A stretch of 64,000 nt of DNA, from the NCBI GenBank assembly GCA_031292485.1, contig JARLHA010000032.1, positions 248,001-312,000 on the forward strand, read 5' to 3'. Made by a program: the position numbers and the translations under genes. The stretch's first letter is position 1, and each line of letters starts with the position of its first letter. Of the stretch, positions 24,966-35,220 are shown in pieces. Below the pieces are notes generated by a model. That model ran no database searches. It worked only from the letters and a program-made list of their open reading frames with translations, and was not told the DNA's origin. The DNA comes from Mucilaginibacter sp. GTDB taxonomy: Bacteria > Bacteroidota > Bacteroidia > Sphingobacteriales > Sphingobacteriaceae.

Positions 24966-27290
24966 ATGGGCAAAACCTTACTTTTTACGTTATTTTTATT
25001 TATAACGATACCTGTTTTTGCTCAAAAGAAATTCACCATCAGCGGCACTATTGACGATGCATCCACCGGTGAAAAACTGATCGGCGCCACCGTAAAAATT
25101 AAAGAACTGCCGCAGGACGGAACGATCACCAATTCATACGGTTTTTATTCGATCTCTGTTCCGGCAGGCAATTATACCCTGTTATACACTTATATTGGTT
25201 ATAGTACTGTTGAACAACTGGTGACACTTAACCAGAGCCGTATTTATAACATCAGCCTGCATTCAAAAAGCGAACTAAATGAAGTAGTGATCAGGTCGAA
25301 CAAGCCCAACAACGACAACGTTACTTCCCCGCAAATGGGCCAGGAAAAGCTAAATATGGCGCAAGTAAACAATGTGCCTGTTTTATTAGGAGAAAAAGAC
25401 ATCTTAAAAACGATATCACTGCTCCCCGGCATTAAATCAGCAGGAGAAGGTAATACAGGCTTTTATGTCCGCGGTGGCGCCAGTGACCAGAACCTTATAT
25501 TGCTGGACGAGGCCACTGTTTACAATGCATCACATTTTTTTGGTTTTTTTTCAACGTTCAATTCAGATGCTATTAAAGATGTCAGCATTTATAAAGGCGG
25601 TATGCCGGCTGAATACGGCGGCCGATTGTCATCGGTGCTGGATATAAAAATGAACGATGGAAATAATAAGGATTATACCGTTCAGGGTGGCCTGGGTCTT
25701 ATTTCATCAAGAATAAAGCTGGAAGGGCCGATCGTAAAAAACAAAGGGTCATTTATGATCAGCGCCCGCCGCACCTATATCGACTTTTTTTTGCACGCCT
25801 CTTCCGACTCCACCTTAAAAGGAAGTTCCCTGTATTTTTACGATCTGAATGCAAAAGCCAATTATCATTTCGATGATAAAAATGCCCTCTATATTTCGGG
25901 GTATTTTGGAAAGGATGTGCTGTTACTTAAAAATACCTTTGGCACCAACTGGGGCAATTCAACCGGCACCATCAGGTTCAACCATTTGTTCAATAATCGT
26001 TTGTTTTCAAATACTTCGCTGGTATTCAGTAATTATAACTATACGATACAGGATTTTCAAAATTCCAATTATTTTAAAGCAACTTCGCAAATTACCGACG
26101 TTAATTTTAAAGAAGATTTGCAATACTCCATGACGACCGATCATACGCTTAAATTCGGGTTGAATATTTTACACCATACTATAGCCCCCGGCAGTATCAC
26201 TACCAATTCGACATCAAACTTTAATAATGAGAGTGTGGAGGAACGATATGGTTATGAAAACGCCGCTTATGTGAGTGACGAATGGCGTTTAAATAACAAA
26301 TTAACCCTGCTTTACGGTATAAGATTAAGCGGTTTGTTTTTACTGGGTCCCGGCACCTTTAAAACTTATGACGCGGCAGGCACTACCCTTACAGCTCAAA
26401 CCTATGCTTCAGGAAGCCTGGTTAAAGATTATTTAAATCTGGAGCCACGTTTCACCGCAAGCTATTTGTTAAGTGATCACAGTTCGATAAAAGCATCATA
26501 CAATCGTAACACGCAAAATATTCACCTGTTGAGCAATTCAACCAGCAGCACCCCTACCGACCTTTATGTTTTGAGCAGCAATAATATCAAACCCGAAATA
26601 GCCGACCAGGTATCAACCGGCTATTTTGCCAACTTTGATGAAAATGCGTACGAGTTTTCGGGGGAAATCTATTACAAATGGCTGCAAAATCAAATAGACT
26701 ATAAAGACGGCGCCCAGTTAATTGTTAATCCTGATGTAGAATCCCTGCTAACCTACGGTACCGGCCGCGCCTATGGTATGGAACTTTTTTTTAAGAAAAA
26801 GTTTGGCCGCTTTAACGGATGGGTAGGTTACACCCTTTCGCGCACTGAACTTAAATTTGCCGCCATCAATAATGGACAGTATTTTCCGGCGACACAGGAC
26901 CGTACGCATGATATTTCCGTTGTTGGGATCTACCAGTTGAATAAACGCTGGTCGTTTTCAAGTGATTTTGTGTACGGAACGGGCAACGCGGTTACATTTC
27001 CGACGGGCAAATACCAGATCGGCGGTTTAACAACATTTTCCTATTCATCGCGTAACGGGTATCGTATGCCATCAGCAAACAGGCTGGATATAGGCGCCAC
27101 ACTGGAAGGTAAAGAACATAAAAAATACCATTCGAGCTGGACTTTTGGTATTTATAATGTTTATGCGCACCGCGATCCTTATATCATTACTTTTCGCGAC
27201 AGCAAAACAGTTCCCAATACCACCGAGGCTGTGGAGACCAGTATTTTTGCTACACGGATACCGTCAATTACGTGGAACTTTAAATTTTAA
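24966..27290 (+). CDS. TonB-dependent outer-membrane receptor with carboxypeptidase-regulatory-like domain
   Basis: A 774-residue outer-membrane receptor. The signal peptide MGKTLLFTLFLFITIPVFAQ is followed by a CarboxypepD_reg-like domain (ISGTIDDASTGEKLIGATVKI, about 25-105), a plug domain (VPVLLGEKDILKTISLLPGI, SEGNTGFYVRGGASDQNLILLDEATVYN) and a 22-strand beta-barrel ending ITWNFKF. It takes up a large substrate with TonB energy. The DUF4249 lipoprotein gene starts 10 bp after its stop, a pairing common in Bacteroidota, so the two probably form one surface complex (inference). No ligand can be named. The start is the ATG after the -7 box; an in-frame TTG 18 bp upstream lies in the promoter. 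Confidence 0.92.
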   Translation: MGKTLLFTLFLFITIPVFAQKKFTISGTIDDASTGEKLIGATVKIKELPQDGTITNSYGFYSISVPAGNYTLLYTYIGYSTVEQLVTLNQSRIYNISLHSKSELNEVVIRSNKPNNDNVTSPQMGQEKLNMAQVNNVPVLLGEKDILKTISLLPGIKSAGEGNTGFYVRGGASDQNLILLDEATVYNASHFFGFFSTFNSDAIKDVSIYKGGMPAEYGGRLSSVLDIKMNDGNNKDYTVQGGLGLISSRIKLEGPIVKNKGSFMISARRTYIDFFLHASSDSTLKGSSLYFYDLNAKANYHFDDKNALYISGYFGKDVLLLKNTFGTNWGNSTGTIRFNHLFNNRLFSNTSLVFSNYNYTIQDFQNSNYFKATSQITDVNFKEDLQYSMTTDHTLKFGLNILHHTIAPGSITTNSTSNFNNESVEERYGYENAAYVSDEWRLNNKLTLLYGIRLSGLFLLGPGTFKTYDAAGTTLTAQTYASGSLVKDYLNLEPRFTASYLLSDHSSIKASYNRNTQNIHLLSNSTSSTPTDLYVLSSNNIKPEIADQVSTGYFANFDENAYEFSGEIYYKWLQNQIDYKDGAQLIVNPDVESLLTYGTGRAYGMELFFKKKFGRFNGWVGYTLSRTELKFAAINNGQYFPATQDRTHDISVVGIYQLNKRWSFSSDFVYGTGNAVTFPTGKYQIGGLTTFSYSSRNGYRMPSANRLDIGATLEGKEHKKYHSSWTFGIYNVYAHRDPYIITFRDSKTVPNTTEAVETSIFATRIPSITWNFKF

Positions 27291-27300
27291 GCAGGTTAAA

Positions 27301-28098
27301 ATGAAAAAAATATACATTTACGCCCTAGTTTCAATGTTTGCCATAACGGCCGTTTCGTGCACTAAAGTAATCGACCTAAAGCTTGCTAATGATAGCGGCA
27401 AACTTGTAATTGAGGGTAACATCACAAATGTTAATGGCCCTCAATATATCGTCCTAAGCCGCAATGTACCCTTTACCAGTACCAATACGTACCCGCCGGT
27501 TTCCGGGGCCACGGTTACCGTTAGCGACGATCAGGGCAATACATATCCTTTTTTGGAAGCACCGGCAGGTACATATACGGCACCTTCAATAGCAGCTGTA
27601 GCCGACAGAACTTATAAGATGACCGTGATCACAGGCGGCGTAACCTATACCGCGACATCGGTAATGCCTGCGGCGGTGTCACTGGATTCCGTCACTTCAA
27701 AAACCAGTAATTTTGACCCCAAAGGAAACCGAAGAGGAATAACCGTTCACTTGCAGGACCCACCGGGAATTGCAAATCAATACCGCTTTGTTCTTTGGGT
27801 GAATGGCGTGGAGGTTAACACAGTTTTTGCTTTTGACGATGAATTTACAGACGGAAGATATGTTAACGGCGACCTTGTGGAAAATGCCACCGATATTTAT
27901 GCCGGCGATTCGGTGCGGGTTGAAATGCAGTGCATTGATAAGCCGATTTATACGTATTGGGTTACGTTAATGAACCAGCAACGTGATTCGCCCGGTGGCG
28001 GGGTCGCACCATCTAACCCGCCTTCAAATATAAGCCCTGCGTGCCTGGGCTATTTTAGCGCACATACCACGCAAACGTTAAATATTGTTGTGAATTGA
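27301..28098 (+). CDS. DUF4249 outer-membrane lipoprotein
   Basis: A 265-residue lipoprotein. The leader MKKIYIYALVSMFAITAVSC ends in a lipobox with Cys20 as lipidated residue. The mature part is beta-rich with the family segments KLVIEGNITNVNGPQYIVLSR, PPVSGATVTVSDDQGNTYPF and YKMTVITGGVTYTATS. DUF4249 proteins accompany TonB-dependent receptors and may act as substrate-capturing partners. It is encoded 10 bp behind the receptor gene. The start was chosen at 27301 because this gives the lipobox; a longer frame upstream overlaps the receptor's end and lacks coding character. Confidence 0.88.
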   Translation: MKKIYIYALVSMFAITAVSCTKVIDLKLANDSGKLVIEGNITNVNGPQYIVLSRNVPFTSTNTYPPVSGATVTVSDDQGNTYPFLEAPAGTYTAPSIAAVADRTYKMTVITGGVTYTATSVMPAAVSLDSVTSKTSNFDPKGNRRGITVHLQDPPGIANQYRFVLWVNGVEVNTVFAFDDEFTDGRYVNGDLVENATDIYAGDSVRVEMQCIDKPIYTYWVTLMNQQRDSPGGGVAPSNPPSNISPACLGYFSAHTTQTLNIVVN

Positions 28099-28120
28099 AA
28101 ATAAAATGGACAAATAAAAT

Positions 28121-30427
28121 TTATTCCGCACATATCGAACCTGGTAACTCCAGTTTAAATACCGAACCTTTTCCCAGTTCACTCTGAACATTTATTTTAC
28201 CGCCAAGATTTTCAGCCTGCATGTTCACCATAAACAAGCCCATCCCTTTACCTTCAACGCTTGTATCAAAACGCTTATACAAACCGAAAAGGTTTTTAAA
28301 ATTCTTTTCGTCAATCCCCTTTCCATTATCCTTAAAACTTATTTCCAATTTGTTTCCTCTCCTCCGGCTATAGATCGTTATCACCGGGGCAATTTCGGTC
28401 CGCCGGTATTTTATTCCGTTTAATATCAGGTTATAAAAAATGCTGTGTATGTAGCTTTTTACAGAAACAATGGTATCGCAGGCAGCAAAATCCGATTTAA
28501 TAACAACATTTTCCTTTTCTATTATGCTATTCAGGCTTTTGCTGATGTCTTCTGTTAAAAGCAGCAACGAAATTTTTTCGTTTTTCTCACTGATATTACT
28601 CCGTACCTGCAAAATATGGTTCAAATCCATAATAGTTTGGTCAAGGATATTTATTGAGGTTGAAAGGGAGGCCAACACCTCGTCGTTATCTCTGATATCA
28701 AAATCAAAACTATTCAGCATATCCGAAAGCCCGATAATGTTGGCTACCGGCGCCCTCAAATTATGTGACACGATATAGGTAAACTGTTCAAGATCCTTGT
28801 AACGCTGAACCAGGTCAGCCGTCATTCTGTCCCGTTCAATGTCTGCTACTTTTCTCCGTGTTATATCTTTAAATGCCAAAATGAACCCAATATTCTTGTT
28901 TTTTTCGTTGGCAACCCCTGCCCATCTTACATCAAACCATTTAATAGTGCCATCTTTAAGGTTATAACTTGTTTCATAATTAACCTTTTCATTGTTTAAA
29001 ACTTTGTGAATGGCGTCTTTTATATCTGGAATTTTATTTTTAGGAAAATAGCCAAAAGCAATATTTCCGGCTTTTAATTTTTTGTCGAAAAGCGCTATAC
29101 AAAGGTCGTTGGCCTTTGTATTAAACGAGACAACTTTATTTTCTGCATTGCACAAAACATAAGCTATGTCAGTGTTTTCAAAAATTGTTTTAAGGTTAGC
29201 TTCTGATTGAAGCATTAATTCTTCGGCAAGTTTTCTTTCGGTAATATCAATGTGGAGAACAACAGCCCCTTTTGTTGTTTTATCAGTGAGCGGAGCAACG
29301 ATGATCTGGAACCATATTTTCGTGTTTTTTAAATAGCATAAGTATTCTAACGAAAACTCATCGATGTTGCCCGCGATTACCGCTTTAATCCCTTCGGCAA
29401 TTTTTTTTCCGGAGAGTTGATCAACCCCGGTGGCCTTTTCCGAAATGGCGATATAGCTATAGTCAATGCCATATTTTGGCACACCCAGGTTGTTTTGAAG
29501 CGTGAAATTTTTCCACGAATCATTTACCGCAACAATTTTTCCGGCCGCGTTTAACAATACGATGTTCGGAGGCAAGGCATTTAATATAGCCGACTGCCGC
29601 TCTGCTGCCGCTTTTAATTCCTGCAGGTTATTTTGTATTTCTATTTGCGCCAGTTTTGACCGTGTCACATCCTGGTTAAACCCTATAATTGATACCGGTT
29701 CATTTCTTTCATTCAGCTCAGGTTCATATTGTGAATGGATATACCGTATGCTTTCATCTCTATTTCTTATCCTGAAGTCTAATTCAGCAGGCTGAAGGTT
29801 GCCTGTTCCTTTAAAAACAGCGCTAACCTGCCCAACATCGTCAGGAAGAATATTTTTCAAAAAGTTATCGCAGGAAGGTTCAACTTCACCATTCCGATGG
29901 CCAAGCAATGGATAATTGCCTGCCGACCAATTGAGTGCCTTTGTATGAATATCATATTTCCAGGTTCCAAATTCAGCTATCAATTCAGCTTTGCTGAATA
30001 AGGCTTCGCTCTCCACTATTTTGTTTAGATAGGTATGCCTTTCGTTATCCGATTCAAACTTTTCAATAGCGTTGATAATTGCGTTAGGCAAACGCTGCAG
30101 CCTGTCTTTCAAAACATAGTCAGATGCCCCTTCCTTCATTACGGCTACTGCAAATTCTTCTGAAACGGTAGATGTTATAAGAATGAAAGGGATATTCAGC
30201 CCGCTTCTTTTTAAAATATTTAAGGCCTCAAGCGAATTAAATGAAGGTAGTAAATGGTCTGAAAGAATAATATCGGGTTGAAATTCCAAAAGGAACTTCT
30301 GATAGTCTTCACGGGTATCAACAACAATCATTTCAAACGGTATCTTCGCTTTTTTCAGTATCCAGTCTACCAGTTCCGCATCGCTTTTAACGTCTTCAAT
30401 GTGTATTATTTTAAAATTGCGTTTCAT
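28121..30427 (-). CDS. Hybrid signalling protein: receiver, PAS domains, histidine kinase
   Basis: A 768-residue protein with an N-terminal receiver domain (D57 in PDIILSDHLLPS as phosphoacceptor), then about three PAS domains (ESEALFSKAELIAEFGTWKY; NALPPNIVLLNAAGKIVAVND; ENTDIAYVLCNAENKVVSFN) and a kinase core with the H-box FTYIVSHNLRAPVAN and the ATP-binding motifs FYNLILNGIKYRR, FKDNGKGID and GKGMGLFMV. It has no membrane segment, so it is cytoplasmic. It is third in an operon after a sensor kinase and a single-domain response regulator, with an 11-bp gap, suggesting a phosphorelay with several stages. No DNA-binding output is encoded. Confidence 0.9.
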   Translation of the reverse strand: MKRNFKIIHIEDVKSDAELVDWILKKAKIPFEMIVVDTREDYQKFLLEFQPDIILSDHLLPSFNSLEALNILKRSGLNIPFILITSTVSEEFAVAVMKEGASDYVLKDRLQRLPNAIINAIEKFESDNERHTYLNKIVESEALFSKAELIAEFGTWKYDIHTKALNWSAGNYPLLGHRNGEVEPSCDNFLKNILPDDVGQVSAVFKGTGNLQPAELDFRIRNRDESIRYIHSQYEPELNERNEPVSIIGFNQDVTRSKLAQIEIQNNLQELKAAAERQSAILNALPPNIVLLNAAGKIVAVNDSWKNFTLQNNLGVPKYGIDYSYIAISEKATGVDQLSGKKIAEGIKAVIAGNIDEFSLEYLCYLKNTKIWFQIIVAPLTDKTTKGAVVLHIDITERKLAEELMLQSEANLKTIFENTDIAYVLCNAENKVVSFNTKANDLCIALFDKKLKAGNIAFGYFPKNKIPDIKDAIHKVLNNEKVNYETSYNLKDGTIKWFDVRWAGVANEKNKNIGFILAFKDITRRKVADIERDRMTADLVQRYKDLEQFTYIVSHNLRAPVANIIGLSDMLNSFDFDIRDNDEVLASLSTSINILDQTIMDLNHILQVRSNISEKNEKISLLLLTEDISKSLNSIIEKENVVIKSDFAACDTIVSVKSYIHSIFYNLILNGIKYRRTEIAPVITIYSRRRGNKLEISFKDNGKGIDEKNFKNLFGLYKRFDTSVEGKGMGLFMVNMQAENLGGKINVQSELGKGSVFKLELPGSICAE

Positions 30428-30438
30428 GTTATTTACAA

Positions 30439-30879
30439 TTATCCGGCTGCCTGGTTAGTAATTAACCAATATAAGCCAAGTTGGGAAACAGCCTTGGCAA
30501 AACTTTCAAAATCAACAGGTTTTACCACGTAGCTATTAACGCCGAGATCATAACTTATAATAATATCCTGTTCTTCTTTTGAAGATGTCATGATAACAAC
30601 TGGTATTGTCTTAGTTGTATCATTCAATTTAATTTGCCTCAACACTTCAATACCATCAACTTTAGGCATTTTAATATCCAACAGTACAATTTTGGGCTTG
30701 TTTTCAATTTGCCGGTCGGCAAACATTCCTTTTGCAAAAATAAAATCAAGCGCTTGTTCACCATCTTTTAAATGTATCAGCCTGTTGGCTAAATTTACTT
30801 TTTTCAGCGATCTGATGGTCATTTCAGCATCGTGGGGATTATCTTCAACTAATAAAATTTCTACTTTTTCGTCATTCAT
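30439..30879 (-). CDS. Single-domain response regulator (Rcp1/CheY-like)
   Basis: A 146-residue stand-alone receiver domain. [16 protein letters not shown] holds the acidic pocket, D68 in [17 protein letters not shown] is the phosphoacceptor, and [13 protein letters not shown] and [12 protein letters not shown] carry the conserved Ser and Lys. Such regulators shuttle phosphate between kinases and often pair with phytochrome-like or PAS kinases. The gene sits 4 bp after the sensor kinase gene and 11 bp before the hybrid kinase gene, so it is likely an intermediate carrier in the relay. No output domain is present. Confidence 0.93.
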   Translation of the reverse strand: MNDEKVEILLVEDNPHDAEMTIRSLKKVNLANRLIHLKDGEQALDFIFAKGMFADRQIENKPKIVLLDIKMPKVDGIEVLRQIKLNDTTKTIPVVIMTSSKEEQDIIISYDLGVNSYVVKPVDFESFAKAVSQLGLYWLITNQAAG

Positions 30880-30883
30880 ATAT

Positions 30884-33169
30884 TTAATTTTTAGGTATGC
30901 TGAAATAAAATGTTGCCCCCCCGTTTATCACTCCTTCGGCCCATATACGCCCTTTATGTTTATCAATAATACGCTTTACCAGGGCCAGGCCTACACCTGT
31001 CCCTTCAAATTCTTCCTGCGAGTGGAGTCGTTGAAAAACACCGAATAATTTACCTGAATATGTCATATCAAATCCAGCCCCGTTGTCTTTCACGTAATAA
31101 ACAGGGTTTGAGTCTTCATTTATTGCTCCTATTTTTATCTCGGGTCCGGCTTTTTTTGAGGAATATTTTATTGCGTTGCCGATAAGGTTTACCATAACCT
31201 GTTTGATCATCACCGGGTCTGCCTCAACAGGCGGCAAAGTACCGGTTACGATATGGTATTTATTTTCAGGTTCGTTTTGTAACAATTCTTCTACAACGGC
31301 AGCTACGAGCAATTGCATATTTACCGATGTTTTTGCCAATTCTTTTTTGCCCAGCCGCGAAAAAGAAAGCAGGTCATCAATTAATTGTCCCATCATTCGG
31401 GCATTTGAAATAATATTTCGGAGGATTCTTTTCCCTTCTGTATCGAGTTTTGATTCATAATCTTCCTGAAGCATAATAGAGTATCCGTTGATCGCCCTTA
31501 ATGGCGTTCTCAGATCATGCGAAACAGAATAAGAAAAGGCTTCAAGTTCTTTATTGACGGTTTCCAGTTGTAATGATTGTATTGCTATCTCCTTAATCCT
31601 TTCTTCGAGTTGGTTGTTGATAAGGATCCTTTCTTCCTCCAGTTTTCTATGCTCTGTTATGTCTCTGGTAATTTTTGCAAAGCCTGATAGTTTACCTTTG
31701 TTATCGTATATGGCCGTAAAAACTACGTTAGCCCAAAATTTTGAACCGTCCTTTTTCACTCTCCAGCCTTCATCTTCTGAACGCCCCGCTTGTGCCGCTT
31801 TTTGAAGCAGGTATTGCGGTTTTCCGGCTTCAAAATCCTCTTTAGTGTAAAAACAGGCAAATGATTTGCCAATGATCTCATCTTCTTTGTATCCCTTTAT
31901 TTTTTCAGCACCTTTATTCCATACTAAAACTTTTCCGTTCACGTCCAGCATAATGATAGCATAATCCTTTACTTCTTCCACTAACTGATGATATTTTTGG
32001 CTTGAAACCTTCAGCGATTCTTCAGAGACTTTTCTTCGTTTTATTTCGTCCCGCAGTTCCGTTGTTCTTTCTCGTACTTTTTCGTCAAGCTCCTGCCACG
32101 TGCGATATACCTGCGACTGCATTGTGTTAAACGCCTCGGCCAGTTTCCCCAATTCGTCGTTTTTGAACACTTTAATTGGGTCAGCAGCACCGTAATTTCC
32201 TTTTGAGATAGCTGTGGCTGCTATAGTGAGCTGATTTAATGGCTTTGTTATGTTGCTGCTCATCATCCAGGTGGCAAAAATGCCCACTGCCAAAAGAACT
32301 ACACCTATGCCAAAAATCCATTTTACAAAATTTGATAAGCTGGCAAGCAAATTCTCTTTCGGAAATTCGACCATAACCAGCCACGCAGTGCCCGCTATAT
32401 TTTTCGCACTTGCCATTACCGGTTTCCCGTCAGCGTTTGTGTATTCCATTATTTTGCCCGTTGGATTGATGCCGGCAAGCTTTGCTTTTACCGGCTTTAC
32501 CAGATCGGTCCAAAGGCTTCCATCGCTATTAACAATGTAAAAAGCCGCGCCAGTACCCAGGAGCCTTGAAAATTGTGTTACTTCTTTCCGGGTGGTGGAC
32601 AACATTACCCATGAAATAATGTAACCCATTATCTGCTTTTTTTCTGTTACGGCAGTAATAATAGGGTAATACATGGTGCCGTTGATGTTATATATCATTC
32701 CGATCCTGGTTGAATTAGGGCCAACTTTATTTTGTTTTATAACATCCGGCAGGTTGATTTTTATCTCTTTTTTTGAACTATCTGAACGCAGTATAAGCAC
32801 GCCGTTAGCGTTTACCAATGTTGTTGAAATCCAGTCCTTATTGTTGTGTAATTTATCAAGTGCCGCAATCGTCTCTTTCCGGAACTTATTTCCGTTTGAT
32901 TTAAGGCACTGTAAAACAGCGCCTTGAGCCGCAGTAGAATTAGCGGTATTTAATAAAACCAGCGCCGATTGCCCAAACATCGAGCCCATCTGATCTGTAA
33001 GTGAATTGAGCCGGTCTTGCCCTATAATCAGCGATGCTTTCCGTACACAATAATAATTAGCGAAACCGTAAACAATAATGGAAAATAGTAAGAGCGCGCA
33101 AATAAGAAGCGGTAATCGCTGCTGAATAGAAAGCCGTTTAAACAAAATGCCATCGGTTTTGATCTTCAT
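30884..33169 (-). CDS. Membrane sensor histidine kinase (Cache-HAMP-PAS-HisKA-HATPase)
   Basis: A 761-residue kinase. A first membrane helix ([18 protein letters not shown]) and a second ([18 protein letters not shown]) enclose an extracytoplasmic Cache-like sensor domain of about 250 residues ([36 protein letters not shown]). A HAMP linker ([19 protein letters not shown]), a PAS domain ([19 protein letters not shown]) and the kinase core follow: H-box [16 protein letters not shown]-box [13 protein letters not shown]1 [14 protein letters not shown] and G2 [13 protein letters not shown]. It is the first gene of the three-gene operon. The start is the ATG giving [13 protein letters not shown]; an earlier ATG at 33205 is possible. 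Confidence 0.9.
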   Translation of the reverse strand: MKIKTDGILFKRLSIQQRLPLLICALLLFSIIVYGFANYYCVRKASLIIGQDRLNSLTDQMGSMFGQSALVLLNTANSTAAQGAVLQCLKSNGNKFRKETIAALDKLHNNKDWISTTLVNANGVLILRSDSSKKEIKINLPDVIKQNKVGPNSTRIGMIYNINGTMYYPIITAVTEKKQIMGYIISWVMLSTTRKEVTQFSRLLGTGAAFYIVNSDGSLWTDLVKPVKAKLAGINPTGKIMEYTNADGKPVMASAKNIAGTAWLVMVEFPKENLLASLSNFVKWIFGIGVVLLAVGIFATWMMSSNITKPLNQLTIAATAISKGNYGAADPIKVFKNDELGKLAEAFNTMQSQVYRTWQELDEKVRERTTELRDEIKRRKVSEESLKVSSQKYHQLVEEVKDYAIIMLDVNGKVLVWNKGAEKIKGYKEDEIIGKSFACFYTKEDFEAGKPQYLLQKAAQAGRSEDEGWRVKKDGSKFWANVVFTAIYDNKGKLSGFAKITRDITEHRKLEEERILINNQLEERIKEIAIQSLQLETVNKELEAFSYSVSHDLRTPLRAINGYSIMLQEDYESKLDTEGKRILRNIISNARMMGQLIDDLLSFSRLGKKELAKTSVNMQLLVAAVVEELLQNEPENKYHIVTGTLPPVEADPVMIKQVMVNLIGNAIKYSSKKAGPEIKIGAINEDSNPVYYVKDNGAGFDMTYSGKLFGVFQRLHSQEEFEGTGVGLALVKRIIDKHKGRIWAEGVINGGATFYFSIPKN

Positions 33170-33416
33170 ACTTTGTGGCTTTAAGGTTAAGGCACCAAAA
33201 CACAATTAGTGTTCATGTTTCGGCGTCATATACTATTCGGTTAAGGGAAGTTAAAGGAAATCAGTTTGCCTGCGTGAAGAGGTATAGGTGTTGAATTCCT
33301 GAAACTTTTATAATTCAATAATTTCTTTGATCAAATATAATCGATATCCAGCATTAAGCAGTATTAATTTATTTTATATTCTCTGAATAAATCAAAATGG
33401 TTAAAAAACTAAAGTA
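33170..33416. other. AT-rich gap, no gene seen
   Basis: The 247 bp upstream of the sensor kinase and downstream of the universal stress pseudogene contain A/T-rich sequence and no hairpin or ORF I can support. They probably hold the promoter of the signalling operon (minus strand). Confidence 0.4.
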
Positions 33417-33853
33417 TCATTTGTCCATAGGCACCACACAAACAGGTATCGTGGAGTGATGTATGATTGACTCAGCGATGCTTCCTTTAAACAACAAATT
33501 TAGGCCGGTGCGGGCATGTGTACCGGTAATAATAAGATCTGCCCCATATTGCATAGCAATTTTGGCAATCCAAGGCTGGATATCCCCAACCACTGTCAAT
33601 AGTTCGGATTGGATACCGGCGCCGTATAGTTTATTCATTTTAACCTGAAAAGTCTTCATATTAGCTTCCGCTGCCATTAATGCATCGTCAGGAAAAACGC
33701 CGGCGTCAGGATTGCCAAGTGAATCAATGGGATCGATTATACTTAACAGAATTGCGTTTGCTGACAGATCCCTGGCTAAATTGAAGCCGTATTCGATCGC
33801 CGCAACCGAAGGGCACTCTCATCAGCAACAATTAATATTTTATCGATTTTCAT
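33417..33853 (-). pseudogene. Universal stress protein (UspA) gene with a frameshift
   Basis: On the minus strand an ATG at 33853 begins MKIDKILIVADES, the normal opening of a UspA-type ATP-binding fold. After about 14 codons the frame must shift by one base to continue as SVAAIEYGFNLARDLSANAI and then through FPDDALMAAEANMK to the conserved ATP-loop segment ADLIITGTHARTGLNLL and IIHHSTIPVCVVP at the end. Read without a shift the frame stops at a TAG after 25 codons. The break lies near 33809-33820 (GAAGGGCACTCTC on the plus strand). It is either a pseudogene or a one-base sequencing error. The gene would follow crcB directly. Confidence 0.8.
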
Positions 33854-33854
33854 A

Positions 33855-34235
33855 CTAAAAATTTTTAGCGAGTATAACACCGGAGTAAGTCGCTAAAAAA
33901 CCAATCGCTAAACTCCCGAATGTGTAAGCCATAAAGGTCAATAGTTGGTTATTTGTTAACAGCAATATATTTTCAGATGAAAATGAAGAAAATGTGGTAT
34001 ACCCGCCACAAATTCCGGTGATCAAAAAGATCCGCCAGGGTAGCGAAGCCGCGCCGAACCGCGTTTCTGAAAAATAAAAAATAAAAAAACCGATCAAAAA
34101 ACAGCCTGTAACATTGACAATGAAAGTGGCATAGGGAAATGCTGAAACAATATTTCTGTTAACCAATCTGCTGACCAGGTAACGCAACAGGCTACCAATA
34201 CCTCCCCCGAAAAATACCAATAGCCAGGTCTTCAT
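33855..34235 (-). CDS. crcB: Fluoride ion channel CrcB/Fluc
   Basis: A 126-residue membrane protein with four helices that forms dual-topology dimers and exports fluoride. The family signatures are present: GGGIGSLLRYLVSRLV at the start, FIVNVTGCFLIGFFIF in helix 2, and GICGGYTTFSSFSSE in helix 3, close to the canonical GGxTTFSTF sequence. The gene ends one base before the start of the universal stress gene, which points to co-transcription. No fluoride riboswitch is recognisable in the 121-bp upstream gap. The single short copy is complete. Confidence 0.93.
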   Translation of the reverse strand: MKTWLLVFFGGGIGSLLRYLVSRLVNRNIVSAFPYATFIVNVTGCFLIGFFIFYFSETRFGAASLPWRIFLITGICGGYTTFSSFSSENILLLTNNQLLTFMAYTFGSLAIGFLATYSGVILAKNF

Positions 34236-34356
34236 ATTAGTTGTTGTAAAGTTGAAAGGCTAAAAATAGTCAATTACGGTTAATAGTAGAATAATTCTCA
34301 AAATCCGGTTGTGCAAAACAAAACTTTACAACATTTCAACCTTTCAACAAACTCCA

Positions 34357-35073
34357 CTATTTCACCCCCATCGCGTATTTAATCCCGCCTAAAAGGTGCC
34401 CTAAATAAAGCGGATCAGCATAGGATTCATCGGTATGGCCCAGAGCTGTATAAAACGCCCTGCCCCCGTCGTATTCGTGGTACCAGCTCATCGGGTGGTT
34501 GTCGCCGTTGTTGCCTCCGTTGTAGGTTTTTTCGTCGATAGTGATGAGTACATGCAGGTTTGGCGCTATCCACTTAAAGTTATACCACTCATCCAGTCTT
34601 TTCCATTCGGCAGGTAAGCCTTTGGTGGCTATAAAGTTAGGGTCGACAATGTGAAGTGTTGCAACCTGTTGTACACTTGGATGATTTCTAAAATAGGCCC
34701 CAACCAGGTTGCCATACCATGCCCAGTCGTATTCAGTATCTGTTGCCGAATGAACACCGACAAATCCCCCGCCGGCACGAATGTATTTTTCAAATTCAGC
34801 CTGTTGCACATCGTTTAAAACGTCGCCGGTTGTGCTTAAAAATATCACAGCGGCATATTGTTTCAAGTTTTCATAAGTAAATTTCTTTGAATCGGTTGTG
34901 GTATCCACATCAAAGTTATTCTCTCTGCCAAGCTTCATAATGGCAGGAATGCCAACAGCAATAGAGGCATGGTGAAAACCCATGGTTTTACTGAAAACAA
35001 GCACTTTTGATTTAGCAAAAGCACTTAAGCTGATGAGTAATAATATGTTTATTATCAATAATTTATGTTTCAT
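34357..35073 (-). CDS. Secreted ThuA-domain protein
   Basis: A 238-residue protein with signal peptide MKHKLLIINILLLISLSAFA. The mature part is a ThuA (glutamine-amidotransferase-like) fold: VLVFSKTMGFHHASIAVGIP, AAVIFLSTTGDVLNDVQQAEF, RAGGGFVGVHSATDTEYDW and MSWYHEYDGGRAFYTALGHT. ThuA-domain proteins are linked to trehalose and other sugar use in Bacteroidota and planctomycetes. The neighbouring GMC oxidoreductase and DUF1080 families in this genome often accompany them (family knowledge), so a keto-sugar pathway is possible. It is transcribed in the same direction as the GMC gene after a 141-bp gap. Confidence 0.88.
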   Translation of the reverse strand: MKHKLLIINILLLISLSAFAKSKVLVFSKTMGFHHASIAVGIPAIMKLGRENNFDVDTTTDSKKFTYENLKQYAAVIFLSTTGDVLNDVQQAEFEKYIRAGGGFVGVHSATDTEYDWAWYGNLVGAYFRNHPSVQQVATLHIVDPNFIATKGLPAEWKRLDEWYNFKWIAPNLHVLITIDEKTYNGGNNGDNHPMSWYHEYDGGRAFYTALGHTDESYADPLYLGHLLGGIKYAMGVK

Positions 35074-35106
35074 TTGATTGGTTGATTAAGTTTATAATGT
35101 TGATTG

Positions 35107-35220
35107 GGTTGATTAAGTTATTTAAGGTGAAGTAGTTTCTGTTTTATTGTGTTGATTCAACGCTGCATCTGAAGATCGTTCCAACACAATCAACAACTCA
35201 CCTATTCAACTTAATCAACC
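35107..35220. repeat. Imperfect inverted repeat between the GMC and ThuA genes
   Basis: The segments at 35107-35129 and 35199-35220 are near-exact inverted copies (GGTTGATTAAGTT / AACTTAATCAACC with CACC/GGTG ends). The right arm reaches 6 bases into the end of the GMC gene. Extra GTTGATT copies lie just outside (35090 region). It may fold as a terminator-like stem. Confidence 0.6.

Noticed and set aside
34236..34356. Fluoride riboswitch before crcB
   Set aside because: I could not see the crcB-motif pseudoknot pattern in the 121-bp leader.
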